This document shows positions 1 to 14,773 of a stretch of DNA of 64,000 nt, one piece after another. The stretch's first letter is position 1. Every line of letters starts with the position of its first letter. The DNA lies in assembly GCA_963682025.1 (NCBI GenBank), contig OY821521.1:198039526-198103525 (forward strand), read 5' to 3'. A program made the position numbers and the translations under genes. The DNA comes from Cordilura impudica (taxonomy: Eukaryota > Arthropoda > Insecta > Diptera > Scathophagidae). Below the pieces are notes generated by a model. That model did not search any database and was not told where the DNA came from. It saw nothing but the letters and a program-made list of their open reading frames with translations.

Positions 1-2092
1 AATGTTTTCTTTAAGTAAAAAAAATATAAAAAAATTATATATGTATTTTTCTTAACGAATATACATATAGATGTCTAGAAAAAAAAGCTAAAAACAGAAA
101 AAAAAATAAATAAATTACGGATACAAAATTTTTTATTGAACGGGCATACTTACCTTTTTGGGACACGTAGACGGACGGACCACCTTTCGCGCAAACCATC
201 AAGAAGCCGCAATAACCTAAAATTAAGAGGAGAAAGCAGCCAGAAACAATAAATAAAGAAAATACGGCGATAGATTTCCTACAACTAATGATCTTCCTTT
301 TTTTACTTGTTTTAATTTTTTTATTTTTTTAATTGAAGTCAATTTTAATGAATTTAATATTGTTATAAAAAAAAAAAGAAACAAACAATTCCATCCAACT
401 ATCAATATTTTTTTTATCATGGATTATTATTTTATATTGATTTTTTTTTACGCGTAAAATTGGATGTGAACATTTATGTATCCGTTTCCTGATATAAATT
501 TCCTTTTAATAAAACGCAGAATTTTGTAAGACATTTTATAATGGAAAAAGTTGGTGTTAAAATTTTTTTTTCTTTGGAATGAGCGGTTAAACGCTAAGTG
601 GTAGCAGGGAGAAAGTAAGGGGGGGGCGTTATGTAAAGGTAGGTACTCTTGGGACATCAAATAACCAAATAAGATGTCACGGTGAGATCTTCATCGGATC
701 TCAAGCGGGTGGGTCACGATCTGGAACAACAACTCCCAGATCAGTAATGGTGAGTGTATGATAGGGAAACGTTTTGTGTGCTGGGTTTTTTTTTATGTGG
801 AAGTAAGCTTCGGGTCCCATAATTTTACATATATATATAAATATATTTTTTTTTCTTTCGTTCCTGAAAAATTGGCTGGCATGAAAGTAATTTTTTTTGT
901 GACTGTCAAAAGTGCAGATTGGTTGGTAGTAACCACCCCCAATCCGGCGAGCTCTAGCCGAGCAAAAGCGGGCATGCCAGCGATGCCAACAATCTGGCTA
1001 CTTAGATTCTACTTTAACTACAGCTGACAGCACAGAATGGCCCCACGTTGGGCGCCATTCTGTGCTGTCAGCTGTAGTTAAAGTAGAATCTAAGTGGCCA
1101 GATTGTTGGCATCGCTGGCATGCCCGCTTTTGCTCGGCTAGAGCTCGCCGGATTGGGGGTGGTTACTACCAACCAATCTGCACTTTTGACAGTCACAAAA
1201 AAAATTACTTTCATGCCAGCCAATTTTTCAGGAACGAAAGAAAAAAAAATATATTTATATATATATGTAAAATTATGGGACCCGAAGCTTACTTCCACAT
1301 AAAAAAAAACCCAGCACACAAAACGTTTCCCTATCATACACTCACCATTACTGATCTGGGAGTTGTTGTTCCAGATCGTGACCCACCCGCTTGAGATCCG
1401 ATGAAGATCTCACCGTGACATCTTATTTGGTTATTTGATGTCCCAAGAGTACCTACCTTTACATAACGCCCCCCCTTACTTTCTCCCTGCTACCACTTAG
1501 CGTTTAACCGCTCATTCCAAAGAAAAAAAAATTTTAACACCAACTTTTTCCATTATAAAATGTCTTACAAAATTCTGCGTTTTATTAAAAGGAAATTTAT
1601 ATCAGGAAACGGATACATAAATGTTCACATCCAATTTTACGCGTAAAAAAAAATCAATATAAAATAATAATCCATGATAAAAAAAATATTGATAGTTGGA
1701 TGGAATTGTTTGTTTCTTTTTTTTTTTATAACAATATTAAATTCATTAAAATTGACTTCAATTAAAAAAATAAAAAAATTAAAACAAGTAAAAAAAGGAA
1801 GATCATTAGTTGTAGGAAATCTATCGCCGTATTTTCTTTATTTATTGTTTCTGGCTGCTTTCTCCTCTTAATTTTAGGTTATTGCGGCTTCTTGATGGTT
1901 TGCGCGAAAGGTGGTCCGTCCGTCTACGTGTCCCAAAAAGGTAAGTATGCCCGTTCAATAAAAAATTTTGTATCCGTAATTTATTTATTTTTTTTCTGTT
2001 TTTAGCTTTTTTTTCTAGACATCTATATGTATGTTCGTTAAGAAAAATACATATATAATTTTTTTATATTTTTTTTACTTAAAGAAAACATT
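1..2092. repeat. Giant near-perfect palindrome (probable inverted LTR pair)
   Basis: Bases 1-1041 and 1054-2092 are reverse complements with only a few substitutions and one or two indels. The arms pair position by position about a centre near 1047.5. The left arm reaches the window edge, so the structure may extend further left. The centre, read on the minus strand from 1057 to 1040, is TGGCGCCCAACGTGGGGC, the exact complement of the last 18 nt of animal tRNA-Lys including CCA. That is the usual size and position of a retroelement primer-binding site, just after an LTR. I infer two inverted copies of an LTR-like sequence joined through one PBS. The arms hold no protein recognisable as gag or pol. 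An assembly artefact (fold-back read) is a real alternative. Confidence 0.8.
1040..1057 (-). other. tRNA-Lys primer-binding-site match (18 nt)
   Basis: On the minus strand these 18 bases equal the complement of the 3' end of tRNA-Lys (GCCCCACGTTGGGCGCCA in the tRNA). Reverse transcription of LTR elements starts from such a site. It sits exactly between the two inverted arms. Confidence 0.7.
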
Positions 2093-5393
<3,301 letters not shown>

Positions 5394-8300
5394 ATGGAGC
5401 CCCAAAGAATATTAGTTATCGACAATGGTTCCTTTAAATGTCGAATAGGCTACAATGATACCGATAAGCCATTGCTAGAATTTCGAAATTTAGTAGCCAA
5501 ACCACGTAAAGATAAAAGGAAAGAAGTGCCAGCAACAGTTAATGAAAATGTTTTTCAGATTGGCGATGAGATTGATGTGGATGCCATGCGTTTATTGGTT
5601 AAAAACCAATTTGAAAGAAACGTTGTTACGCATCCCACTTATCAGGAACACATATTTGATTATATATTTGGCAAGCTGGCTACGGACGAAAACTGGAAGC
5701 CACACATTGTATTGATAACAGAACCGTTGGCGAATCCCAACTATTGTAGACAGAGTGAGTGTATTGAAAGTAGATTAAGAAAGTATATTTAACTAAGAAT
5801 ATTCGTAACCTTTACAGCCATGAATGAATTGTTGTTCGAATGTTATGGTATATCATCCGTTTGCTATGGCATTGATTCTGTTTTTAGTTGGCAGCACAAC
5901 AGACAAGCCAACGAAGAAAACACTTTGATTATAAACTTTGGATATCATACAACACATGTAGTGCCAATAATCAAGGATCAAATACAACATGACAAAGTGC
6001 GACGTCTTAATTTGGGAGGTTATCAAATGATATCATATTTATATCGTCTGTTACAAATGAAGTATCCGGCACATTTGAATGCTATTTCTTGGACTCGCAT
6101 GGAGGATATATTTCATAATCATAGCTTTGTGGCCCTAGACTATCTAGAAGAGTTAAGGAAATGGGATAATTTGGACTATTATAATAGTAATGTGAAAAAA
6201 ATTCAATTGCCCTTTGCTCAACCAGTAGCATTTAATCCATTAGCCGCAGAGGAAAAACTTAAGAAACGTAAAGAATTGACAAAAAGATTAATCGAAGCCA
6301 ATCAGAAAAGGCTAAGGGAGAAAAAAGGAGAAGAGGTGTGATCTAGGCTCAATTAAATTATTTTTTTTTTTATTTATTTAAAAATGTTTTATTCATCATA
6401 AGTGGAGTCCAGATGTGGTAAACTCACCCCCAATTAATCCATCGTTATCCAGTAGGGGATCAAAATATAAACCACCATCAGATATTCCCTTAACGGATTG
6501 GCTTAAAGATATCAAGAGAAAACATATGACAATCTTGGAAAAGAAATCAAATCGTAATAAACGGCGACAAGAAATGGTTAAACGTCATACAGTGGCCTCT
6601 CAAGAGCGTATGCGTATAATATCACTACTGGCATCCAACGAAAAGGGTAGTGACGAGTTCGGTAAAGATGACAAAGATTGGGATGTGTATAAAAAAATTA
6701 GCCATGAAAACGAAAGTGACAGTGATGCAGAAAACGAAAAACTTTTCGAATATGATAACATTATGAAATACCATCAGGCTGCCATGGACAAGGATATGCA
6801 TTCAATTGAAAACACGGCAGAATTGTATCAGGTGTGTTTCTTTATTCTTTCTAAAACTATTTGCATCATTTCCAATATATTATTTAAATATTTATCTAAA
6901 AACTTTCCTTTAATCTTTGGATGGTAGTGCTCATAACATCATTCTCATTGTATGTTATATGAAGAGGTGGTATTAATGCTGTAGCTACCATGCGATTTTC
7001 AGCATTAAGAAAGTTGAACGTAGCACAAGCCTGCAAGTGAAATTTATAATTTTGTATAGAGATTCGAAATTTTGTAAATTACAAATTTAATTACCTGTTC
7101 CGTCCTTAAAACTTCCACATTGATTCTGTACTTCTTCATAAAACCTAAAATCTTTTTGGAAAAGCTGGGTGTAGCCGTCTGGTCGCCAATGCCTATAATT
7201 AAAAGATCCAATTTCGGTTCTAAAGCTGTAAATAGAGATAGACTTTCTTCGTTGATGTCCTCTACCGATCGCACATTCCACGATAAAAGAGATCTTTAAT
7301 AGAAGAAAATTTGACAAAAAAAAGTCGCAATTAGTTGTAAATTAAAATTTTATTATATAATTTCGCTATACTTAGGAAAAACAGCTACGGGACCTATTAC
7401 AACCATGTCGTTGTTCATTCGAAATCCATATTGACTGTAAGCGGTAATCATTACACCCAAGTCTTGCTGGGTATTGAATATGTCGATTTTAGTCTTACCA
7501 TCATGGTCGTAGGCTTTACTATGCCATCTGTTAGCAGTTTGGTGTAAATTTCTTCTAATTATTTTAGGTCCAAATGATGTAAATTGTTTAACACAATTAC
7601 TTAAAGACATGTTTACAACAGCTGACTAGAACTTCTGCACCAAAACAGTATCCTCTTCGATTTTAGTAAACACTGGGCGTATCATAAAGAAAAAATTTCA
7701 AATACTGAACGTCCAGCTATAATTGTAACGACCAGCGTTGGCGTTAGAAAATATATGTTAACCACAACTATTTTGTTTGAGTTTTTTTTTTTATATAACA
7801 AATTTCCATGATTGTATAATTATTCCTATAGCTTCATGCAGGGGTTGACTCGTTAAGAGCATCTGAACTAAGTCTTAAATACTTGTTTACAATAGTGCTT
7901 CTGCGCCGAAAGAGCATTTCCCTTTGATTTTAGTCAATGCTAACACTGGGCGTATCATAAAGGAAAAATTTCAAATACTGAAAGTCCAGTTATATTGTCG
8001 CTACCAGCGTTGCCGTTAGAAAATATTTAGTGATCACAATTTTATTTTTATTGGAATTTAATATAATTTCAAATTTTATATTTCCTAAATTTTTTTTATG
8101 ATTGTATAAATCTTTTTACAGCTTCATGTAGGAGTTGAATCGTTACGAGCACCAGAATTATTGTTTCAACCAAGTATGATTGGTTTGTCGGAGACGGGTT
8201 TAGCTGAGCTCTTAAACTTTGTTTTTCATACATTCAATTCGCGAGATCAACAACTTTTAGCGGATAATGTCTTCCTCACTGGTGGATGTTCACAACTGCC

Positions 8301-8607
8301 AGGTAACTTTTACGTTATTTCTAATTAAAAATTTGTTACCTAATGTTCATGTCTTTGTATAGGACTTAAAGATCGTTTACTCAAAGAACTGCAAGAAATG
8401 CGTCCTTTTCAGTCAACTTTCTCAATAAAAGAAAGTAAAAATCCCTTAGTAGATGCTTGGCTAGGAGCAAAGGATTTTTCGAATTCATCGGATTTTTCAA
8501 ATTTTCTAACCACAAAATCTGATTATTTGGAAAAAGGTACGGAATATTTTAAGGACTTTTCAACTAGCAACAAATATTTTGCCACACCTAAAAATATTTT
8601 AAATTAG
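5394..8607 (+). CDS. Arp5: Actin-related protein 5 (INO80 complex subunit)
   Basis: Arp5 is a nuclear actin-fold protein that works with Ies6 in the INO80 chromatin remodeller. Five coding exons keep one frame: 5394-5754, 5818-6335, 6403-6831, 8122-8302, 8363-8607 (577 residues; human ARP5 is about 607). The start MEPQRILVIDNGS is followed by the actin phosphate-binding loop motif DNGSFKCRIGY. Exon 2 carries NELLFECYG and NLGGYQ. Exon 3 is a charged Arp5-type insert (QERMRIISLLA, DWDVYKKIS). Exon 4 resumes with FQPSMIGLSETG and VFLTGGCSQLPG, and exon 5 has EMRPFQSTF and DAWLGAKD. Donors at 6336 and 6832 (GTGTG) are weak but in frame. The coiled linker after KKGEE looks shorter than in vertebrates. 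Intron 3 (6832-8121) contains NDUFAF3 on the other strand and a duplicated fragment of exon 4. Confidence 0.93.
6896..7610 (-). CDS. NDUFAF3: NDUFAF3-like complex I assembly factor, nested in Arp5 intron
   Basis: This is a mitochondrial complex I assembly factor of the Mth938/DUF498 fold, which acts with NDUFAF4 on the Q-module. Exons on the minus strand are 7372-7610, 7095-7293 and 6896-7030; the joined frame is open (190 residues). The N-terminus MSLSNCVKQFTSFGPKIIRR looks like a mitochondrial presequence. Family signatures are GFRMNNDMVVIGPVAVFP, SWNVRSVEDI, LLIIGIGDQTA and ACATFNFLNAENRMVATALI. The first donor is AA|GTATAG and the codon AA|A restores Lys in PKSLLSWN. The whole gene lies inside Arp5 intron 3, antisense, with its stop only 65 bp after the Arp5 donor. 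Its 5' flank is one end of the tandem duplication at 7609-8160. Confidence 0.88.
7609..8160. repeat. Decayed tandem duplication with a copy of the Arp5 exon 4 start
   Basis: Copy 1 (about 7609-7870) and copy 2 (about 7882-8160) align through GGGCGTATCATAAAG, TTTCAAATACTGAA and CCAGCGTTG to the exon 4 acceptor. Copy 2 carries the true acceptor and exon (LHVGVESLRAPELLFQ). Copy 1 keeps an AG at 7830-7831 and a drifted reading LHAGVDSLRASELSL that soon stops. Copy 1 begins at the NDUFAF3 start codon, so the unit ran from the NDUFAF3 leader to the 5' part of Arp5 exon 4. Confidence 0.8.
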
Positions 8608-9090
8608 ATTTTAATATAAAAAAAACTTTTTCTATAAACACTATAAATTTCTGATTAATTGCATAAATTTAAAATTAGTTATATATGTTAATCACTTGGA
8701 TTTACTTTTTTTTCATACAAAAAGTGGATTTATCAAATAAAAAAAAAGGATATTTAAATTACTAGGCAGACATAAATTTTTGAAATATTTAATTTAATAA
8801 CAGCCCTATTTTAGAAACGTTATTATTGTGAATTAAAAAGGAAATGTCAAATTATATGAAATTTAATTTTCAGTTTCCACAATTCAAAAAATTTCTTTTC
8901 GAAAACCGTTTTGTTAACGTCAAATTTCAAGAAACATGTTTTATTGAATTTAGTTCAGTTTCGTTTTTATTACATTTTCATTTCGTCCTATGGAAATATA
9001 GATAAATAAAGATGTGATGAAAAACAAAATTGTTATTTTTTTCATTTTTAAATCAAGTAGATTTGAAGCAGAAAATTTTTTTGCCAATTT
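8608..9090. other. Intergenic, no gene seen
   Basis: This AT-rich stretch includes the 3' end of Arp5. Nothing recognisable was found. Confidence 0.5.
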
Positions 9091-9094
9091 TTTC

Positions 9095-9271
9095 AACGCA
9101 TTAAAAAATTTCGACAGGAAAAAATTTATTCTTTTTATGGAAAACAATCCTCAATTGGCGAAAGGGTTTGCCAAAGAAGATAGAGCAGCGATTGAACAAC
9201 GTTGGTAAACTCTTGCCAAAGGTTTAAATAGTATTGGTCCACCTAAGAAAGATTGTAGTGCTTGGAAAAAG
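9095..9271 (+). pseudogene. Zeste-like Myb/SANT domain fragment
   Basis: The frame reads FDRKKFILFMENNPQLAKGF, then a region ending EQRW, a TAA stop, and TLAKGLNSIGPPKKD..WKK. This matches the Myb/SANT-like (regulatory protein zeste type) DNA-binding domain found in fly nuclear proteins and transposon-derived genes. The in-frame stop falls where the family usually has one residue, and a GTATAT follows WKK as if an exon ended there. No other part of such a gene is visible. It is most likely a decayed copy of a dispersed gene or element. Confidence 0.5.
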
Positions 9272-9511
9272 GTATATTTTATATTATCAATTAAAAATTA
9301 GTTCTTATTTTCGTGGTTGATGATATGGTGTGAAAGGAAGTCAGCCGTAAAAACAAAACTTACGTAACACATGGAATCGAGGAAACCAAACATTTATCAT
9401 TATTAATGCCGGTGTAATTACGTAGTTCCCATTGTATTTTTATCTACTTAATTATTATGAATCGCCCGGTTTTAATTGACATTTTTTCTTGTAAACAAAG
9501 CCAGAACTTGG

Positions 9512-10368
9512 CAGTGATGCCAAATGTAGGGATTTTCCCTTTTTGTAGGGATTTATTTAAAAAATTTCACATGTAGGAAAAAAGGGAAAGATTTCTTACT
9601 TTTGTCGAATTTAAAATTAAAAATATATACCTTTTTTAAGTCTGGTAATAACTCTATAATATGAAGGAAGTAAATATTTGGCTTATTTAATAACAATGAC
9701 AAGTAGGAAAAACACTTATTTGTGCAGTTTACTTTTTAAAAAGTAAGTTTGTAAATAAAAAGAACATTAAAATATTATAAATTTAAACATAATTAATTTT
9801 TGGAAACATGTCCAATTCGTAAATACAGATTTTGCTCAAGTTGGTTGAGAGACGAGAAGGTAATGGGATGGCTGGACAAGGTCAAATATGATGACTTTAA
9901 ATGCAGATGCAAGGCTTGTGAAAAAATATTAAATTGCGATAAATCAGATCTAAGTATACATGCTACTAACCACAGTCATAAAGAAATCTTTTAAAACCAA
10001 GAACCAAAATTCTGTTTGCGTTATAAGATCTCATTTGCAAGCCATTTTAATTTATTGTGTACATTTTAAATGCACATCTAGCCATATCAAAAATATGAAT
10101 TATACAGAATTGTAAAAATAAATTTTTTATAATATCTGTTAGTTTTTACGTTATTCTTATGTAATTCTTATGATATTTTTATTCTTTTATTTTTCTTTGT
10201 TTTTATGTTATTTTTGCATTATTGAAATTGAAAATGTACAAATTAAAAATAATTTTTTTTTTTAATTGGTAAAAGTAGTGTTGGGTGAAATAAAGTGGAT
10301 GTAGGGGAAAAAAGGGTTTTTTTTTCATAAGCGTAGGGATTTCTGAAAAAAATCTCCTGGCATCACTG
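9512..10368 (+). mobile_element. Short hAT-family element with zinc-finger remnant
   Basis: The ends are inverted CAGTGATGCCA (9512-9522 and 10358-10368), a typical hAT terminus. They are flanked by an 8-bp target duplication, GAACTTGG (9504-9511) and GCACTTGG (10369-10376), with 7 of 8 bases matching. The 857-bp body has one open frame (about 9803-9994) whose product carries CKAC..H..H, resembling the N-terminal zinc finger of hAT-type proteins. No transposase core or dimerisation domain remains, so it is an internally deleted, non-autonomous copy. It ends 71 bp upstream of the mRpS27 start codon. Confidence 0.8.
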
Positions 10369-10439
10369 GCACTTGGTTATGTCATGAATTATAGAACTCG
10401 TATCGAGGGTATTTGATTTGATTTGGAAATTTCTTGAGA

Positions 10440-11777
10440 ATGTTTGTGAGGCCAAAAGTTTTGGTGTGTCAATCATATATTAACATATCTAAACGACTAC
10501 TTTCCGATGAATTCAGAAAAGTGCTAAATACCAGATTGGAACCGCTAGCAGGCATCAATAACAATCATCTCCAACTGGCTGTTGTTAGCAAAAACTTGAA
10601 TGCACTTAACCTAGATCTGTTCGTAAATAATCTTAACCAATATGATGACAGAACATCAGCCGTTTTGGACTTGTTGGCAAAAATACGTGCAACTAAGAAC
10701 GCCACAAGTTGTTTGGACTCAACTTATTTTGCAGTAGTTCGGCATTTGCTGGATAACTCGAGTATACAAGAGGTGGTGCCGGTACTAATGGATCGTCCAC
10801 AATATGGTATATTTTTGAATAACTTTACTGGATTTGCTGTTACTAAGACATTACACAATGAAAAGGAGTATATCTTGGCTTTGCCGTTGTGCCTAAAGTT
10901 AGTTTTGTTAGATGAATTGGACGGCACTTTTATACAGACATTTTGTGTAAAGGCATGTTTGGCAACCATAACAAAAGATCTGGTGGCAGAACAAACGTCG
11001 GAGGAAAATACTACTCCGGCAAAGCCGCCACCACCAAAGGGTAAGGTACAAGAGGTAAGCTTCAAATGAATTTATATTTTAGGTTTTTTTATTTTAAATT
11101 AAATATTAATCAAATCAATTTAGAAAAAAATACGAGTACATTTTCTACGTAATCCCTTGGAGATTAATGTGAATCATGAAATGGGTAAAGCACTATTGAA
11201 GATTGCCTCCAAGGTGTTAGTAGGCAGTGCCAAAGACAATGCCGCTATTTTGGCTTATGTTCTAAATGAAAATTACGTGGAATTAAAAAAGCTATTACAG
11301 TCAAGTTCTTCTGAAATATATGGGGATGTTGCTAATATGTGTAAAGATATATTGACAAGATCACGACAGCCGGTCTTGGCTGTTGAATTTGAGAATATAA
11401 CTAAGAAAAACATTAGCAACAAGTCATTTGAAGAAATCATTGACGTATTACTAACAGAAGCTGCTGCTAAAGAAGACACCTTATTAGCTGAAAAACAACT
11501 TAAGCTGTTTCCATCTTGGCAGCAGATGAGAGAAGAAAAGAAATTGTTTATAGAAAATGAGATCAGAGAGAAGGAAAGGATGGAGAATATTGAGAACGTA
11601 ACAAAAGATATATCAACCAAAAGAGAATTGCTTTGGTTCTTTGAACAAGAAGATAAACTGGATTTAGATATCTACAATAAGCGTGTCTTCTACCCCAAGA
11701 GATGGTTTGGCAAGAAAAAGAAGCCTCGTGTTGTCGACGAACACTATGTACCACCCCAAATTCGAAAAATCCAATAA
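10440..11777 (+). CDS. mRpS27: Mitochondrial ribosomal protein S27
   Basis: This is a component of the mitochondrial small ribosomal subunit, a PPR-like helical protein. Exons are 10440-11054 and 11124-11777 with a 69-bp intron (AAGAG|GTAAGC ... AATTTAG|AAA), giving 422 residues. I start at ATG 10440 (MFVRPKVLVCQSYINISKRL), which reads as a basic mitochondrial presequence. Family features include DRPQYGIFLNNFTGFAV, a charged helical C-terminal half, and the ending WFGKKKKPRVVDEHYVPP. A possible polyadenylation signal AATAAA (11773-11778) overlaps the stop codon. The upstream region is interrupted by the hAT element only 71 bp before the start, so the core promoter must be very short or partly supplied by the element. 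The gene is convergent with Mtpbeta across a 200-bp gap. Confidence 0.85.
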
Positions 11778-11976
11778 AGTTTTCAGTTAATTTTATTTTA
11801 TTTTTTGTATTTTTAATGACTTACGAGTTTATCTAAAATAAAAAATCTAGGCTTGATATAGTAGTTCGAAATGAATTTTATATATGTTAATCGTTTCAAA
11901 AATTCTATGTATGTATGTAGATTTACTATTGACTTAAGAATTATAATGATGGATGGAAACACAAAACATATTTGAT

Positions 11977-14057
11977 TTAATCAGCAGTGGCTCCAGGATA
12001 TCTTTCAATAAGCATGGCCACACCTTGACCGCCAGCGGCACAAGCCGACACTATACCTAGTTTGCCATCTTCTCTTACGAGACGATTAGCCGTATGCATA
12101 CACAAACGAACTCCAGTGGCAGCAAAAGGATGTCCGATTGACAAAGAGCCACCCCAGTTATTGAATTTGTTCATATCAGGGGCACCGAACTTTTCATTCA
12201 AACCCAAATATGTTTTACACCACCAATCAGATTCTAAAGCCTTAAAGTTTGCTACTATTTGTCCAGCAAATGCTTCATGCACTTCCCAAGTATCGATATC
12301 CTTAAGGCCGAGGCCGGCTTTTTTCAACAATTTAGGTATACTGTAGGCGGGACCCAAAAGCAGTTGGTCAATGGGATCTTGGGAAACGAATGTGAAATCG
12401 CGTAAATAGGCCTTTGGTTTCAAACCCAATTCCTTGGCCTTTTCTTCTGTCATAATGAGGCAGGCGGAGGCACCATCAGTCTAAAAAAGTTCAGTCATAA
12501 TGGAAATTTAAATTTGACTAAGCGTTTTGACAGACAAAAGTACAACTTACGAGGAAGGAAGCATTGGCTGCTGTAATTGTACCATATGGCTTAACAAAGG
12601 CTGCCTTCAATTTACCCAACTGTTCCTTTGAGGAAACGCGTATGCCATTATCCTTCGACACCAATTGATCAACACCGGACACTAAAATTTAAAGTCACAA
12701 ATGATGTTCAAACAATATATTAAAGAAATTTGGAGTTTTATTTACCTTTCATTGGTACCAAATCCGTAAAGTAACCTTTATCTTGAGCCTCCTTGGCCAC
12801 TGTATGTGATCGCAAAGCGTAATCATCTTGCTCTTGACGTGAAACATTGAAAGCAGCAGCCAAACGATCGGCCGAATGGCCCATGGTCTCACCAGAAGAA
12901 AATTCGGCCACAGCTGGTAACTCTGGCGCCAAAAAATTTGGTCTAAATGTTGCAAGCAAAGACAAACGTTGACCCAAAGACTTGGCTTTGTTGGCCCTCA
13001 ACATAAGAGAACGCATTTTTCGTGAGAATCTAATAGGAACATCAGACATAAACTCAACACCACCCGCAACAATCGTGTCATAGGTGCCAGTAGCAATTAA
13101 ACCCATACCAGTTGTGATAGCCTAAAGTACAATTGTATATATGATAAAAAAAAGTTATATAATTTCTTTAAATAACATACCGCATTTGAACTAATACAGG
13201 CCATGGTAACAGTGTGGGCGGGAGTTTTATTACTAAAGCCAGCAGCTAAAGCTGCTTCTCTGGCGATATTGGATGTTTTGACCTCTTGAATAACAGTACC
13301 ATAGACAATATAATCTATTAAGTCCTTATCCAATTGTGTCTTGCGTAGAAGGCTCCTGAAAGTTGTAAATAATCGTTACGTATGCAATGTCATAATATTT
13401 TAGTAGCAAGCAACAGTTGGCATAAACATGGTCGTTGCTATAACTTTGCCAAGTATTATTTAACTTTAACTTACAAGAGCGAATGACGGGCCAACTCATG
13501 TGGCATCAATTTGGAGTAAGTTGTGCCCGATAGCAAAAATGGACTTCGCACACCATCGACTAGCACAATATTTTTCTGTTGTTTTTGCGTCGTAGTGGCC
13601 GGTGTTGTTGACAAACTGCGTAAAGCTCCTGCAAAGAAATCAGTAAAATCACCTTTTCTAAAAAATATATAATAAATTGAATAATTATAGGTTAAGAAAA
13701 TACCATTGAATATTTTTTCCACCTTTTTTTTTGCTACATAATTGATTAAATTGTTTGTTTTCTTAGTTGTTGTTGTTGTTGATGTTATAGTCTTGACGGA
13801 CAAACACAATTGAACTTTGAACATCACCAACAAATTGTTGAATCAACCAACAAACACTACTTTACAGTTATTTTCTGGCATATCTCAACTATAATATTAG
13901 TTTTAAAAACCTTTCTAAAATTAGCTTTGTTGTGATTAGAAAATTTATGACTTAATTTTTTCGTCAGATTTTATTTTTATTACAGGAACTTACCAATGGT
14001 CCATAGTTTTTTAATTGCAGCATTATTAACTGTAATTGCTTTGAAATTTGCCAACAT
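11977..14057 (-). CDS. Mtpbeta: Mitochondrial trifunctional protein beta subunit (3-ketoacyl-CoA thiolase)
   Basis: Catalyses the last step of long-chain fatty-acid beta-oxidation, in complex with the alpha subunit on the inner mitochondrial membrane. Six exons on the minus strand are 13994-14057, 13475-13628, 13181-13355, 12746-13121, 12551-12681 and 11977-12480. The lengths sum to 468 codons with all phases consistent (467 residues, near the family's 470). The N-terminus [19 protein letters not shown] is a plausible targeting peptide. The nucleophilic Cys lies in [10 protein letters not shown], the His in [12 protein letters not shown] and the second Cys in [23 protein letters not shown] and [12 protein letters not shown] are hallmark HADHB motifs. 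I see no defects. Confidence 0.95.
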
Positions 14058-14773
14058 ATTTACTTAGTTATAAAAAAAATTTACAGAATATAAAATAAAA
14101 ACTGAAATGACAAAACTAAAACAAAATATATTTAGTACAAAGATAGAAAGTACAAAGATCACTTGCTAGCACGAAAATCTCTCGACTTACTAATACGTCA
14201 AAAAAGCAAAAACAGCTGTTCTCAGAAAAAAAAATATTTACGTCATATTTATAAAAGCTGCTATATTGTGGTAAATTTAACATAATGTTTTTATAACAGT
14301 TTACTAAAGCTTTAGCTCCAGCAAAACATTGAACTGTCAGTTAACGCGCCATTTATAAACGTTGCGGTAGTTAAGATTTGATTATACATAAATTTTTTTT
14401 AATTAAGTTGAAAATTTTAATATTGGTGATAAATAGTAAAAGAAACTTAAATATTTTTATTTAAAAATATATATTAATGTTTTGTGCTCGGTCTTCTATA
14501 TGAAATTAAATGTTTTAAGTAAATTTGCCAAAAAAAGTTGTTCACAAAAAATTAGCACTTGCATTTTGGTGTTGTGTCAGTGTTTGTGTTAACGTTGTTG
14601 TTGTAAAAGAATAAATATAATGCAAATATAAAATATTCAATTCGTTTAAATTAAATGTTAAAAAGTTATATATGTATGTATATTAATCGGCAGTGTTATA
14701 AAAAGTCAATACAAAAATAATAAAAAAATTATCCATTTATAAGGTGTTGTATGTGTTTACAATAACATATGTA
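14058..14773. other. Intergenic, upstream of Mtpbeta
   Basis: This AT-rich sequence presumably holds the Mtpbeta promoter. I recognise no gene or element before the Tc1-like element. Confidence 0.4.

Noticed and set aside
223..1871. Mirror-image open frames in the palindrome (223-420, 758-1027, 1068-1337, 1674-1871)
   Set aside because: They arise twice only because the arms are inverted copies. They are short, lysine/phenylalanine-rich and match no family.
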